Shown piece by piece: positions 16,338 to 25,402 of a stretch of 64,000 bases of DNA (within the stretch, counting starts at the first letter, position 1; each line of letters starts with the position of its first letter). The position numbers and the translations under genes are program-made. The stretch covers positions 1,116,001 to 1,180,000 of the forward strand of contig JAYRJL010000001.1 of the NCBI GenBank assembly GCA_041906305.1. The letters are read 5' to 3'. The notes under the pieces were generated by a model. That model saw nothing but the letters and a program-made list of their open reading frames with translations. It did not search any database and was not told the origin of the DNA. The DNA is from SHVZ01 sp041906305 (GTDB lineage Bacteria; Pseudomonadota; Alphaproteobacteria; SHVZ01).

Positions 16338-16443
16338 TGCTAAAGGCTTTCCGGCAGGATCCGGTAATACCTAAACAATAGGATAGTACCGCGAAAAGTT
16401 CCCTTCAAGGGGCTGGCGGACGCCAAAAACCCCCAGCCGGGCG

Positions 16444-17010
16444 TCAATCCTTGGCCCGCTCGAGGTAGGAACTGTCCTCGGTATTGACGACGATCTTGGT
16501 GCCGGCGGTGATGAACGGCGGCACCATGACCCGGACCCCGTTCGACATGATGGCGGGCTTGTAGGAGGAGGCGGCGGTCTGCCCCTTCACCACCGGGTCG
16601 GCCTCGACCACCTCCAGGATCACCTTCTGCGGCAGGGAGACCGAGACGGGCTTCCCTTCGTGCGACTTCATGGAGACCTTCATGCCGTCCTGAAGGAAGA
16701 CGGCCGGGTCGCCGATGATCTCGCGCGCGACGCTCACCTGGTCATAGGTCTCGATGTCCATGAAGGTGAAGTTGTCGCCTTCCTGGAACAGGTACTGGTA
16801 GTCGCGCTCGTCGATGTAGGCGCGCTCGACGGTCTCCTGGGTGCGGAAGCGCTCGGTCACCTTGACGCCGTCGGAGAGGCGGCGGAGGTCGACCTGGGTC
16901 ACCGGCGTGCCCTTGCCCGGCTGGATGTTCTCCGCCCGGATGACGGCGCACAGATGGCCGTTATGCTCGATCACGTGGCCGGCGCGAAGCGTGTTGGCGT
17001 TGACTTTCAC
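16444..17010 (-). CDS. efp: Elongation factor P
   Basis: 188 residues, exactly the usual EF-P length, when started at GTG 17008-17010 (MKVNANTLRAGHV). EF-P relieves ribosome stalling at polyproline stretches. The loop carrying the modified lysine reads PGKGTP with Lys33, so beta-lysylation by EpmA is possible, and epmA is the divergent neighbour. The three beta-barrel domains are complete. The frame is open 69 bases further upstream, but that extension is not part of EF-P. Several Pro-rich proteins in this window would be clients. Confidence 0.97.
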   Translation of the reverse strand: MKVNANTLRAGHVIEHNGHLCAVIRAENIQPGKGTPVTQVDLRRLSDGVKVTERFRTQETVERAYIDERDYQYLFQEGDNFTFMDIETYDQVSVAREIIGDPAVFLQDGMKVSMKSHEGKPVSVSLPQKVILEVVEADPVVKGQTAASSYKPAIMSNGVRVMVPPFITAGTKIVVNTEDSSYLERAKD

Positions 17011-17107
17011 GGCACATCCCGGGAGGTTGCGGCGGTCTTCGGCGGGCGTGCTCGTAGCAGGTCGTCCCGCCGCTTGCAACGCTCCCTGGGCCTAATTCCT
17101 TAATAAG

Positions 17108-18163
17108 ATGCCCCGTTCCCCGATCCCCGCCTGGCGTGCCGACGCCTATGCCCGCCGTCGCCCGCTGCTCGCCAAGCGTGCACGGATCGTGGCCGCGATC
17201 CGCGCCTGGTTTCTGGATCAGGGGTTCGTCGAGGTCGAAACCCCGGCGCTGCAGGTCTCCCCCGGACTCGAGCCGCATCTGAAGGCGTTCCCGACCACGC
17301 TCGAGGCGCCTGACGGCACCCGGTCCACACTCCATCTGCATACCTCGCCCGAATTCGCGATGAAGAAGCTGCTGGCGGCCGGCGAGCCGCGCATCTTCCA
17401 AATGGCGCGCGTGTTCCGGAACGGGGAGCGCTCGGCGACCCATCACCCCGAGTTCACGATGCTGGAGTGGTACCGGGCAGGAGAAGGCTACGAGCGGCTG
17501 ATGACCGACTGCGAGGCCCTTGTCGGCGCCGCAGCCCAGGTCGCCGGCACGTCGCGCCTCCGGTGGCGGGGCCTCGAAGCCGACCCTGTGGCGCCGTTCG
17601 AGCGGCTGACCGTCGCGGAGTCCTTCCGCCGCCACACCGGGATCGATCCACTCGCTTATCTGCCGGCACCGGGTCGGTTCGACGTCGAGGGTTTCGCCAA
17701 GGCGGCGCGTGCGATCGGCGTGACCATCGCCGCCGACGACGGCTGGGACGACGTCTTCTTCAAGGTCTTCCTCGACCGGGTCGAGCCGAAGCTCGGCCAT
17801 CCCAAGCCGACGCTGCTCTCCGACTACCCGATCCACATGGCGGCACTGTCGCGCCCCAAGGTCGATGCGCCGCACCTCGCCGAGCGCTTCGAGCTCTACG
17901 TCGCCGGCATGGAGCTCGCGAACGCCTTCGGCGAGCTCACCGATCCGGCTGAGCAGCGCCGCCGCTTCGAGGCCGACATGGACCTGAAGCAGCGGCTCTA
18001 TGGCCTTCGCTATCCGATCGACGAAGACTTTCTCGCGGCCCTCGCCGACATGCCCGAAGCGTCCGGGATCGCCCTCGGCGTCGATCGCCTCGTCATGCTG
18101 GCGGCGGGCGCCGAGCGCATCGACGACGTGCTCTGGCTGCCGGTGGCGGAAGAGGGCGCGTAG
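17108..18163 (+). CDS. epmA: Elongation factor P--(R)-beta-lysine ligase EpmA (GenX/PoxA/YjeA)
   Basis: 351 residues resembling the catalytic core of class II lysyl-tRNA synthetase without the tRNA-binding domain, which is how EpmA is built. Motif 1 (FVEVETPALQVSPGLEPHL), motif 2 (RIFQMARVFRNGE, HHPEFTMLEWYR) and motif 3 (GIALGVDRLVML) are visible. It attaches beta-lysine to EF-P; it is divergent from efp. The lysine 2,3-aminomutase EpmB that makes beta-lysine is not in this window. The ATG lacks a Shine-Dalgarno; TAATTC lies 9 bases upstream. Its stop is directly followed by the GTG of the next gene. Confidence 0.93.
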   Translation: MPRSPIPAWRADAYARRRPLLAKRARIVAAIRAWFLDQGFVEVETPALQVSPGLEPHLKAFPTTLEAPDGTRSTLHLHTSPEFAMKKLLAAGEPRIFQMARVFRNGERSATHHPEFTMLEWYRAGEGYERLMTDCEALVGAAAQVAGTSRLRWRGLEADPVAPFERLTVAESFRRHTGIDPLAYLPAPGRFDVEGFAKAARAIGVTIAADDGWDDVFFKVFLDRVEPKLGHPKPTLLSDYPIHMAALSRPKVDAPHLAERFELYVAGMELANAFGELTDPAEQRRRFEADMDLKQRLYGLRYPIDEDFLAALADMPEASGIALGVDRLVMLAAGAERIDDVLWLPVAEEGA

Positions 18164-19048
18164 GTGCAGCAGAACATCCTCCGCGGCATCCTGTTCATGT
18201 GCGCCGCGTCGTCGATCTTCTCGATCATGAACGCGATGGTGAAGCATCTCTCGGTCGAGCTGCCGACCGCCGAGATCGTCTGGATGCGCAACCTCAGCCA
18301 CCTGATCTTCGTCGTGCTGCTGCTGGGACCGGCGATGGGACGCCGGCTCTTCGTCTCACGTCGGCTCGGCAGCCAGATCATCCGCTCCTGCTTCCTGCTC
18401 GGATCGAACATCTTCTACTTCACGGCCATGGCGACGGTGCCGTTGGCGGAAGCCTCGGCAATCTCGTTCGTCTCGCCTTTCCTGGTCGCGATCGCGGCCG
18501 CCTTCATCCTCGGCGAGCGCGTCGGCGTCGGCCATTGGGTCGCGATCGGCGTCGGCTTCATCGGCGCGATGGTGATCATCCAGCCGGGCTCGGGCCATCT
18601 CCCGTGGCAGGCGGTGTTCGTGCTCGGCAGCTCTTGCTGCTACTCGGTCTACCAGGTGATGACGCGGGGCGTAGCCGGGGACGACTCGCCGGAGACCTCC
18701 GTCTTCTACGCATCCCTGGTGGGATCGATCCTGACATCGATGGCGGTGCCGTTCTTCTGGCAGGCGCCGGCCAGCTGGCTCACCTGGGTCAAGCTCTGCA
18801 GCCTCGGCATCTTCGGCGGTCTCGGGCACTATTGCGTGGCGCGCGCGCTGATGTGGGGTCCCGCCCCTGTGATCTCGCCGTTCCAGTATGTCCAGCTCGT
18901 CGCCGCAAGCCTGTTCGGCTACTTCATCTTCGGCGACGTTCCCAGCATCTGGACCTATGTCGGCGCGATCATCATCATCGCCAGCGGCGTCTCGATCGCG
19001 TTGCGTGCCCGCCGCGAGGAGCGGGAGAAGGCACAGAAGGCCGCATGA
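18164..19048 (+). CDS. EamA/DMT-family membrane transporter
   Basis: 294 residues, about ten membrane helices in two EamA repeats (first about 8-140, second about 150-285). The second repeat ends with the typical IWTYVGAIIIIASG and a basic tail. The GTG start abuts the epmA stop with no gap, so it is co-translated. DMT proteins export metabolites such as amino acids or nucleotides; the substrate cannot be predicted. It overlaps the glucokinase start by four bases (ATGA). Confidence 0.9.
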   Translation: MQQNILRGILFMCAASSIFSIMNAMVKHLSVELPTAEIVWMRNLSHLIFVVLLLGPAMGRRLFVSRRLGSQIIRSCFLLGSNIFYFTAMATVPLAEASAISFVSPFLVAIAAAFILGERVGVGHWVAIGVGFIGAMVIIQPGSGHLPWQAVFVLGSSCCYSVYQVMTRGVAGDDSPETSVFYASLVGSILTSMAVPFFWQAPASWLTWVKLCSLGIFGGLGHYCVARALMWGPAPVISPFQYVQLVAASLFGYFIFGDVPSIWTYVGAIIIIASGVSIALRARREEREKAQKAA

Positions 19049-19995
19049 CTTCCTGGCCCGCCCTCGTCGTCGATCTCGGCGGCACCAATATCCGCCTGGG
19101 GCTCATCGACGGACCCGACGCCCGGCCGCGCGCCATCAAGGAGCGCAAGCTCGCCGACGGCGGCGACTTTGAAGGCGCGATTGCCGACTACCTCAGGGAA
19201 GTGGGCGTGCGCGTTCCTTCGGCGGCGCTTGCAGTCGCCGGGCCCGTCGTCGGCGACGAGGTCGAGCCGAGCAACTCCACGTGGCATTTCTCGATCTCCC
19301 ATCTAGAGCGCGCGTTCGGGTTCGAGCGGCTCGTCGTGGTCAACGACTTCCACGCGCTGGCGCTGGCGCTGCCGCATCTCGGCGAGGGCGATCTCGTGCG
19401 GATCGGCGGCGGTATGGCGGTCCCGGACGGCGTTCGGGTGGTGGTCGGGCCCGGCACCGGTTACGGCACCGCGGCGCTGCTCCGCCACCGCGGCGAATGG
19501 ATTCCGGTCGCGAGCGAGGCTGGGCAGGCGAGCTTCGCCCCGCAGGACGAGATCGAGGCCAGGGTCGCGGCGATCATCGGCCGGTCGGTGGGCCGGGTGA
19601 CGGTCGAGCACGTCGTCTGTGGCCCGGGCCTGCTGGCGATCGAGCATGCATTGGCGGAGATCGGCGGTAGCCAGTCGACACTCAGCCAGCCGGAGGAGGT
19701 GGCGGAGGCCGCTGCCGCCGGAGATCCGCGCGCCGCGCAAGCGCTGGACATCCTCTTTGCCACGCTGGGATCCGTCGCCGGCGACGCGGCGCTGATTTTC
19801 TGCGCGACCGGCGGGGTCTATCTGGCGGGAGGCATCCTGCCCAAGCTGGTGCGTCCCCTGATGGCCAGCCGGTTCCGTACCCGCTTCGAGGACAAGGTGC
19901 CGCTCGCCGATCTCGCGAGGGCGATTCCGACGTCGCTGGTCACAAGGGCTTATCCCGGCCTGGTCGGCGCTGCGGCGACTCTCAGGATTTCATGA
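19045..19995 (+). CDS. glk: Glucokinase
   Basis: 316 residues of the bacterial Glk family (not the ROK repressor type). The phosphate motif DLGGTNIRLG is at residues 10-18, the catalytic Asp is Asp101 in VVVNDFHALA, and a second nucleotide-binding block reads VGPGTGYGTA; GGVYLAGGILPKL near the C-terminus completes the ATP site. It phosphorylates glucose to glucose 6-phosphate in the cytoplasm. ATG overlaps the stop of the EamA gene (ATGA), so the two are coupled. Confidence 0.93.
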   Translation: MTSWPALVVDLGGTNIRLGLIDGPDARPRAIKERKLADGGDFEGAIADYLREVGVRVPSAALAVAGPVVGDEVEPSNSTWHFSISHLERAFGFERLVVVNDFHALALALPHLGEGDLVRIGGGMAVPDGVRVVVGPGTGYGTAALLRHRGEWIPVASEAGQASFAPQDEIEARVAAIIGRSVGRVTVEHVVCGPGLLAIEHALAEIGGSQSTLSQPEEVAEAAAAGDPRAAQALDILFATLGSVAGDAALIFCATGGVYLAGGILPKLVRPLMASRFRTRFEDKVPLADLARAIPTSLVTRAYPGLVGAAATLRIS

Positions 19996-20065
19996 CAAAT
20001 TTTTGACACTGGCCGGGCCCTGGGGCATCGTCTCCGGAGCAACAAAAAGCTGCGGGAGGAATGCA

Positions 20066-21091
20066 ATGGCGCGAACTCGGATGATTGTCGGATTGGCGCT
20101 CGGCGCCGCGGTGCTGCTCGGCTCAGCCGATGCCCGCGCCCAGCTCAACCTTTACTGCACGGTGCAGGAAGAGTGGTGCCGCGAGATGGTGACGGCCTTC
20201 GAGAAGGAGACCGCCATCAAGGTGAACATGAGCCGCAAGAGCTCGGGCGAGCTCTATGCACAGATCAAGGCGGAAGCGTCGAACCCGAAGGGCGACGTGT
20301 GGTGGGGCGGCACCGGCGATCCGCACCTACAGGCGGCCGAGGAAGGCCTGACCGAGGAATACACCTCGCCGATGAACGCCCAGCTCCAGGACTGGGCGAT
20401 CAAGCAGTGGAACCAGTCGAAGAAGCGGACGGTCGGCGTCTACGCCGGCGCGCTCGGCTATGGCTTCAACACGCAGCTGATCGCGAAGAAGGGAATCCCC
20501 GAGCCGAAATGCTGGGCCGACCTACTGAACGCGAAGCTCAAGGACGACGTGCAGGTCGCCGACCCGAACTCCTCGGGCACCTCCTACACCATGCTCGCCA
20601 CCATGGTGCAGCTGATGGGCGAGGACAAAGGCTTCGACTATCTCAAGCAGCTGCACAAGAACATCAACCAGTACACCAAGTCGGGCGCCGCTCCGGCCAA
20701 GGCGACCAGCCTCGGCGAGACCGCGATCGGCATCGTCTTCCAGCACGACATGGTGACCATGGTGGTCGACGGCGGCCCGGTGAAGGTCGTCGCGCCGTGC
20801 GAAGGCACGGGCTATGAGATCGGCTCGATGTCGATCATCAAGGGCGCCAAGAACATGGACCTGGCGAAGAAGTGGTACGACTGGGCGCTGACCCCGGCCG
20901 CGCAGGAACTCGGTGCGAAGGCCAAGGCCTACCAGGTTCCGTCGAACAAGAACGCCAAGGCCCCGCCGCAGGCGCCTGACCTCAAGACCATCAAGCTGAT
21001 CGACTACGACTTCGCCAAGTACGGCTCCTCGGCCGAGCGGACCCGTCTGCTCGCCAAGTGGGACAAAGAGGTGAAGAACCTGCCGAAGTAA
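20066..21091 (+). CDS. ABC transporter substrate-binding protein, family 1 (AfuA/FbpA-like), copy 1
   Basis: 341 residues with a signal peptide ending ADARA before QLNLYC. It belongs to the group-1 binding proteins used for Fe3+, sugar phosphates (AfuA) or phosphonates. Four Cys are shared with its paralog at 23312: YC and WC near the mature N-terminus, KCW in the middle, and PCEG in the C-lobe, suggesting two disulfides. The usual paired tyrosines of Fe3+-binding FbpA near the C-terminus are not obvious, so iron is not assured. GGGAGGA lies 5 bases before ATG. First gene of the five-gene ABC operon. Confidence 0.92.
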   Translation: MARTRMIVGLALGAAVLLGSADARAQLNLYCTVQEEWCREMVTAFEKETAIKVNMSRKSSGELYAQIKAEASNPKGDVWWGGTGDPHLQAAEEGLTEEYTSPMNAQLQDWAIKQWNQSKKRTVGVYAGALGYGFNTQLIAKKGIPEPKCWADLLNAKLKDDVQVADPNSSGTSYTMLATMVQLMGEDKGFDYLKQLHKNINQYTKSGAAPAKATSLGETAIGIVFQHDMVTMVVDGGPVKVVAPCEGTGYEIGSMSIIKGAKNMDLAKKWYDWALTPAAQELGAKAKAYQVPSNKNAKAPPQAPDLKTIKLIDYDFAKYGSSAERTRLLAKWDKEVKNLPK

Positions 21092-21115
21092 GACGTCAGT
21101 CCCTCCAACACGGTC

Positions 21116-23293
21116 GTGACCGACCGCATCGCCGCGCCCTGGCTGGCCTTAGGCTGGCTGGGCGCGGTTCTCCTTCCCTGGTACATGATCGACGCGGGCT
21201 TCTTCGCGTTCGGATGGCTGCGCGCCTATCCGAGCGCCGAGAGCGGCCCTGCGATGTGGCAGATCGTTGCCCAGAACCGCTGGTGGCTGGCGCCCGCGCT
21301 GCTGCCGCTCCTCGTCGCGACCGTCGCGGTCTGGAAGCAGGATCGGCAGACCTCGGGGCTCCTGGTCGCGTCCGGCATCGCCGGCATGGCTCTGATCGTG
21401 ATCGAGGGCTTCGCGATCGATCATCGCGGCTGGACGATCGCCGTATTCGGGCCGGGCGGCCCGAAGCAGCCGGGCATGGGCTACGGGACGCTCGCGCTTT
21501 CGGCTTCGTACCTGATGCTGATGTGCCGCGGCTTGGCGATGCGCGGCTATTGCCGTGGAGACACCTTCACCGTCGGCTCGATCGCGGCCGTCGTCGCGCT
21601 GATCACGCTGTTCGTGCTGTTCCCGGTCGTGACGATCCTGGTGAGCGCGGTCCAGGACAACCACGGCAACATCGACCTCCGCGGCTTCTGGGAGAAGCTG
21701 ACCGACGGCTCGATCTGGGGTCTCGACTGCCTTACCTCAAACCTCCGTTGCGGCGTCGCCTGGAACACGCTGTTCCTCGCCATCCTGACGGGCGCCGGCA
21801 CGACGATGCTCGGGCTCGCCTTCGCCCTGATCGCGGTCCGCTCCGGGTTCCGCTTCAAAGGCCTGCTGCGGGTGATGAGCGTGCTTCCCATCATCACGCC
21901 GCCCTTCGTGATCGGCCTCGCGGTGATCCTGCTGTTCGGCCGCGCCGGCCTCGTCTCGACCTTCCTTTACGACTGGTTCGATGTGGCGCGAAGCCGCTGG
22001 ATCTACGGCCTCTCGGGCGTCTTCCTGGCGCAGCTGCTCGCGTTCACCCCGATCGCCTTCCTGGTGCTGATCGGCGTGGTGCAGGGCATCGCGCCCTCGC
22101 TTGAGGAAGCGGCGCAGACGCTCCGCGCCAGCCGCTGGACCACCTTCCGCACCGTGACCTGGCCGCTCCTCAGGCCCGGTCTCGCGAACGCCTTCCTGCT
22201 GGGCTTCGTCGAGAGCCTCGCCGACTTCGGCAATCCGCTGGTGCTCTCCGGCAACTACGAGCTGCTGTCGATCAAGGTGTTCTTCGCGGTCGTGGGCGCC
22301 GCGCACGACCAGGGCCGCGCCGCGGTGCTGGCGCTCGTGCTGCTCGTCTTCACGCTCGGCGCCTTCTACGCGCAGCATCGCTGGCTGGGCCGCGTCTCCT
22401 ACACGACGGTCACCGGCAAGGGCGATTCAGGCCTGCCGCTGCCGCTGCCGAAATGGGTGAGCCGGATCTGCTACGCCGTCGTCATCCCGTGGTCGATCTT
22501 CACCTTCGTCATCTACGGCATGATCATCGCGGGCGGGCTGGTGAAGGCCATGGGCCGCGACCACACGCCGACGCTCGAGCACTTCCTCACCGGCTTCCGC
22601 ATCGATCTCTCCAGCCCGCAACCCTTCGCGGGTTCTGGCTGGTCGTCGTTCTGGACGACGCTCGAGATCTCGATCCTCTCGGCGCCGCTGACCGGCGCGA
22701 TCGGCCTGCTGACCGCCTACCTGCTGACCCGCCAGCAATTCGCCGGCAAGCGCGCCTTCGAGTTCGGCACCATGCTGAGCTTTGCCATCCCGGGCACCGT
22801 GATCGGCGTCAGCTACATCCTCGCCTTCAACGTGCCGCCGGTGGAGCTGACCGGCACCGGCATCATCCTGATCATCTGCTTCGTGTTCAGGAACATGCCG
22901 GTCGGCGTGCGCGCCGGCATCGCCACGTTGAGCCAGATCGATAAATCGTTGGATGAGGCATCGCTGACATTGGGCGCCCGGACCTTCACGACGGTCCGGC
23001 GCGTCGTGCTGCCGCTGCTCAGGCCGGCGCTCGTCGCGGCGATGGTCTACAGCTTCGTGCGCGCGATGACGGCGGTCTCGGCGGTGATCTTCCTGGTGAC
23101 CGCGCAGTACAACATGGCGACCGCCTACATCGTCGGCCGCGTTGAGGCCGGCGAGTTCGGTCTCGCCATCGCCTACTCGTCGGTGCTGATCCTGGTGATG
23201 GTCGGCGCCATCCTGCTGATCCAGATCCTGGTCGGTGAGCGCAAGCTCGGCCGCCGGCAGGCGGATGTCGGCCTGCAGGCCGGCGGCGGCTAA
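21116..23293 (+). CDS. ABC transporter permease with two fused membrane domains (FbpB/AfuB type)
   Basis: 725 residues. Extra N-terminal helices (1-165) precede two binding-protein-dependent permease domains. Each has an EAA loop for ATPase contact: SLEEAAQTLRASRWTTF in the first (about residue 325) and SLDEASLTLGARTFTTV in the second (about 620). The fused layout is typical of iron(III)/sugar-phosphate/thiamine importers. GTG start 24 bases after the first binding-protein gene. It is the single permease of an operon that encodes two binding proteins. Confidence 0.93.
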   Translation: MTDRIAAPWLALGWLGAVLLPWYMIDAGFFAFGWLRAYPSAESGPAMWQIVAQNRWWLAPALLPLLVATVAVWKQDRQTSGLLVASGIAGMALIVIEGFAIDHRGWTIAVFGPGGPKQPGMGYGTLALSASYLMLMCRGLAMRGYCRGDTFTVGSIAAVVALITLFVLFPVVTILVSAVQDNHGNIDLRGFWEKLTDGSIWGLDCLTSNLRCGVAWNTLFLAILTGAGTTMLGLAFALIAVRSGFRFKGLLRVMSVLPIITPPFVIGLAVILLFGRAGLVSTFLYDWFDVARSRWIYGLSGVFLAQLLAFTPIAFLVLIGVVQGIAPSLEEAAQTLRASRWTTFRTVTWPLLRPGLANAFLLGFVESLADFGNPLVLSGNYELLSIKVFFAVVGAAHDQGRAAVLALVLLVFTLGAFYAQHRWLGRVSYTTVTGKGDSGLPLPLPKWVSRICYAVVIPWSIFTFVIYGMIIAGGLVKAMGRDHTPTLEHFLTGFRIDLSSPQPFAGSGWSSFWTTLEISILSAPLTGAIGLLTAYLLTRQQFAGKRAFEFGTMLSFAIPGTVIGVSYILAFNVPPVELTGTGIILIICFVFRNMPVGVRAGIATLSQIDKSLDEASLTLGARTFTTVRRVVLPLLRPALVAAMVYSFVRAMTAVSAVIFLVTAQYNMATAYIVGRVEAGEFGLAIAYSSVLILVMVGAILLIQILVGERKLGRRQADVGLQAGGG

Positions 23294-23311
23294 AGCCTAA
23301 CGGAGGTCTTT

Positions 23312-24328
23312 ATGCGTATCGTTCTCGCGACCGCCCTCGTCCTCGCTCTCGGCGCCGGCCGCGCCGAAGCCCAGGCGCCGCTCGCGGTCTACTGCAGCGT
23401 GGTCCAGGACTGGTGCACGCTGATGACCCAGGAGTTCGAGAAGAAGACCGGAATCAAGGTGAACCTGGTGCAGAAGGGCTCGGGCGAGACGCTGGCCCAG
23501 CTTCGCGCCGAGAAGACCAATCCCAAGGCCGACCTCTGGTGGGGCGGCACGGGCGACCCGCATCTCGCCGCCGCCGAGGAGGACCTGACCGAGCCCTACC
23601 AGTCGCCGATGCTGCCGAAGCTGCATGACTGGGCGCGCCGCCAGGCCGATCAGTCGAAGTTCCGCACTGTGGGCATCTACGCCGGCGCGCTTGGCTTCGC
23701 CTACAACACCGAGATCCTGGCCAAGAAGAAGCTGGCGCCGCCGGCCTGCTGGAAGGACCTGACCAAGGCCGAGTACAAGGACGAGATCCAGATCTCGAAT
23801 CCCGCCTCGTCGGGCACCGCCTACACCGCCGTCGCCACCCTGGTGCAGGTGTTCGGCGAGGAGCCGGCCTTCGACTACCTGAAGCAGCTCCACAAGAACG
23901 TGAACCAGTACACGCGCTCGGGCCCCGCGCCGGCGCGCGGCACCGCCCGCGGCGAGACCACGATCGGCGTCATGTTCCTGCACGACGCGGTCGCCGAGGC
24001 GGTCGACGGCTTCCCGGTCAAGGTGGTCAGCCCGTGCGAGGGCACCGGCTACGAGATCGGCTCGATGAGCCTGGTGAAGGGCTCGAAGAACCTGGATGCG
24101 GCGAAGAAGTGGTACGACTTCGCGCTGACCGCCGAGGCCCAGGCATTGGCGGCGAAGGCCAAGTCCTACCAGACGCCGTCGAACGTCGACGCGCCGATCC
24201 CGGACAAGGCGCCGAAGCTCTCCGAGATGAAGCTGATCGCCTACGACTTCGCGAAGTATGGCAGCGCCGACGAGCGCAAGCGCCTGATCGCGCGCTGGGA
24301 GAAGGAAGTCGGGAGCCTGCCGAAATGA
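23312..24328 (+). CDS. ABC transporter substrate-binding protein, family 1 (AfuA/FbpA-like), copy 2
   Basis: 338 residues with a signal peptide ending GRAEA before QAPLAVYC. It aligns with copy 1 over the whole length (WWGGTGDPHLAAAEE, GIYAGALGFAYNTE, FDYLKQLHKNVNQYTRSG, YDFAKYGS), including the four Cys. Both probably dock on the same permease and may bind related ligands. CGGAGG lies 6 bases before ATG. The ATPase start overlaps its stop by four bases. Confidence 0.92.
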   Translation: MRIVLATALVLALGAGRAEAQAPLAVYCSVVQDWCTLMTQEFEKKTGIKVNLVQKGSGETLAQLRAEKTNPKADLWWGGTGDPHLAAAEEDLTEPYQSPMLPKLHDWARRQADQSKFRTVGIYAGALGFAYNTEILAKKKLAPPACWKDLTKAEYKDEIQISNPASSGTAYTAVATLVQVFGEEPAFDYLKQLHKNVNQYTRSGPAPARGTARGETTIGVMFLHDAVAEAVDGFPVKVVSPCEGTGYEIGSMSLVKGSKNLDAAKKWYDFALTAEAQALAAKAKSYQTPSNVDAPIPDKAPKLSEMKLIAYDFAKYGSADERKRLIARWEKEVGSLPK

Positions 24329-25401
24329 TGAAGCGTTCGGCGCCGGCCTCGGTCCAGTTCCGCTCGGTCGTCAAGCGCTACGGTTCCGTGGTCGCGGTCG
24401 ACGACGTCTCTTTCACGATCGAGCCGTCGACGCTGGTGACGCTGCTGGGACCTTCCGGCTGCGGCAAGACGACGACGCTCAGGCTGATCGCCGGCCTCGA
24501 GATCGCGAGCGAAGGCCAGATCCTGATCGGCGACAAGGACGTGACGCATCTGTCCGCTGCCGAGCGCGACGTCTCGATGGTGTTCCAGTCCTATGCGCTG
24601 TTTCCGCATATGAACGTCATCCAGAACGTCGCCTACGGGCCCAGCGTCTCCGGGCTCGGCAGGGAAGAGGCCGAGGGGCTGGCCCGCGAGAAGCTGAAGC
24701 TTGTAGGCCTCGAAGGCTACGACAAGCGCCTGCCGTCCGAGCTTTCCGGCGGCCAGCAGCAGCGCGTCGCGGTCGCCCGCGCCCTGGTGCTGGAGCCTCA
24801 GGTCCTCCTGTTCGACGAGCCGTTGTCGAACCTGGACGCCAAGCTGCGCCGCCGCGTGCGCGAAGACATCCGCGACCTGCAGCGCTCGCTGAACCTGACC
24901 GTCGTTTACGTCACCCACGACCAGCAGGAGGCCCTCGCCGTCTCCGACCGGGTCATCGTCATGTCGAACGCGCGCATCGCGCAGTCGGGGGCACCCCGCG
25001 ACCTCTACGAGACGCCGGCGAACCTTTTTGTCGCCGACTTCATCGGCGACGCCAACCTGGTGACCGGTCATCTTGAATCCAAGTCCGGCGACAGGGCGAG
25101 CGTCCGCATCGCCGGAGTCTCGGTGACCATGCCGCATCGCGACCAGGCGCCTGGCGAGGTCAAGATAGCGATCCGCCCCGAGGCGATCACGCTGGAGCCG
25201 GTGAAGCCGGGACGCGCGGCGGTCGCCGGGACCATCGCCAAGGCGGCCTACCTCGGCACGCACATGGAGTACACGGTGGTGACGGAGGCCGGGGAGCTGT
25301 TCGTCGTCGATCGCAACGTCGCGCGGCCGGTCGCCGTCGGCGGCGAGGTCTGGCTCTCGCTCGCCGACCACGGCATCACGGTCGTCCCGGCCGCGCGCTG
25401 A
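24325..25401 (+). CDS. ABC transporter ATP-binding protein (FbpC/PotA type)
   Basis: 358 residues. Walker A GPSGCGKTT (42-50), Q-loop MVFQSYALFPHM, signature LSGGQQQR (140-147), Walker B LLFDEPLSNLD (161-171) and H-loop YVTHDQQEA are all intact. The C-terminal 110 residues form the TOBE regulatory barrel seen in iron, polyamine and sugar-phosphate importers. The ATG at 24325 overlaps the stop of copy 2; a second ATG follows directly. It powers the permease at 21116. Confidence 0.95.
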   Translation: MMKRSAPASVQFRSVVKRYGSVVAVDDVSFTIEPSTLVTLLGPSGCGKTTTLRLIAGLEIASEGQILIGDKDVTHLSAAERDVSMVFQSYALFPHMNVIQNVAYGPSVSGLGREEAEGLAREKLKLVGLEGYDKRLPSELSGGQQQRVAVARALVLEPQVLLFDEPLSNLDAKLRRRVREDIRDLQRSLNLTVVYVTHDQQEALAVSDRVIVMSNARIAQSGAPRDLYETPANLFVADFIGDANLVTGHLESKSGDRASVRIAGVSVTMPHRDQAPGEVKIAIRPEAITLEPVKPGRAAVAGTIAKAAYLGTHMEYTVVTEAGELFVVDRNVARPVAVGGEVWLSLADHGITVVPAAR

Positions 25402-25402
25402 C

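Noticed and set aside
16380..16443. Possible terminator after efp (GGCTGG...CCAGCC with an A/T run)
   Set aside because: On the minus strand the T run lies inside the putative loop, not after the stem, so it does not fit an intrinsic terminator.
16961..18301. Minus-strand open frame of 446 codons across epmA
   Set aside because: Antisense shadow of epmA; no motifs, and it would overlap the efp start.
20066..25401. Iron(III) import as the role of the two-SBP ABC operon
   Set aside because: The family is shared with sugar-phosphate and phosphonate importers, the FbpA tyrosine pair is not obvious, and the coupled enzyme is a polyol-type oxidoreductase; kept open rather than asserted.
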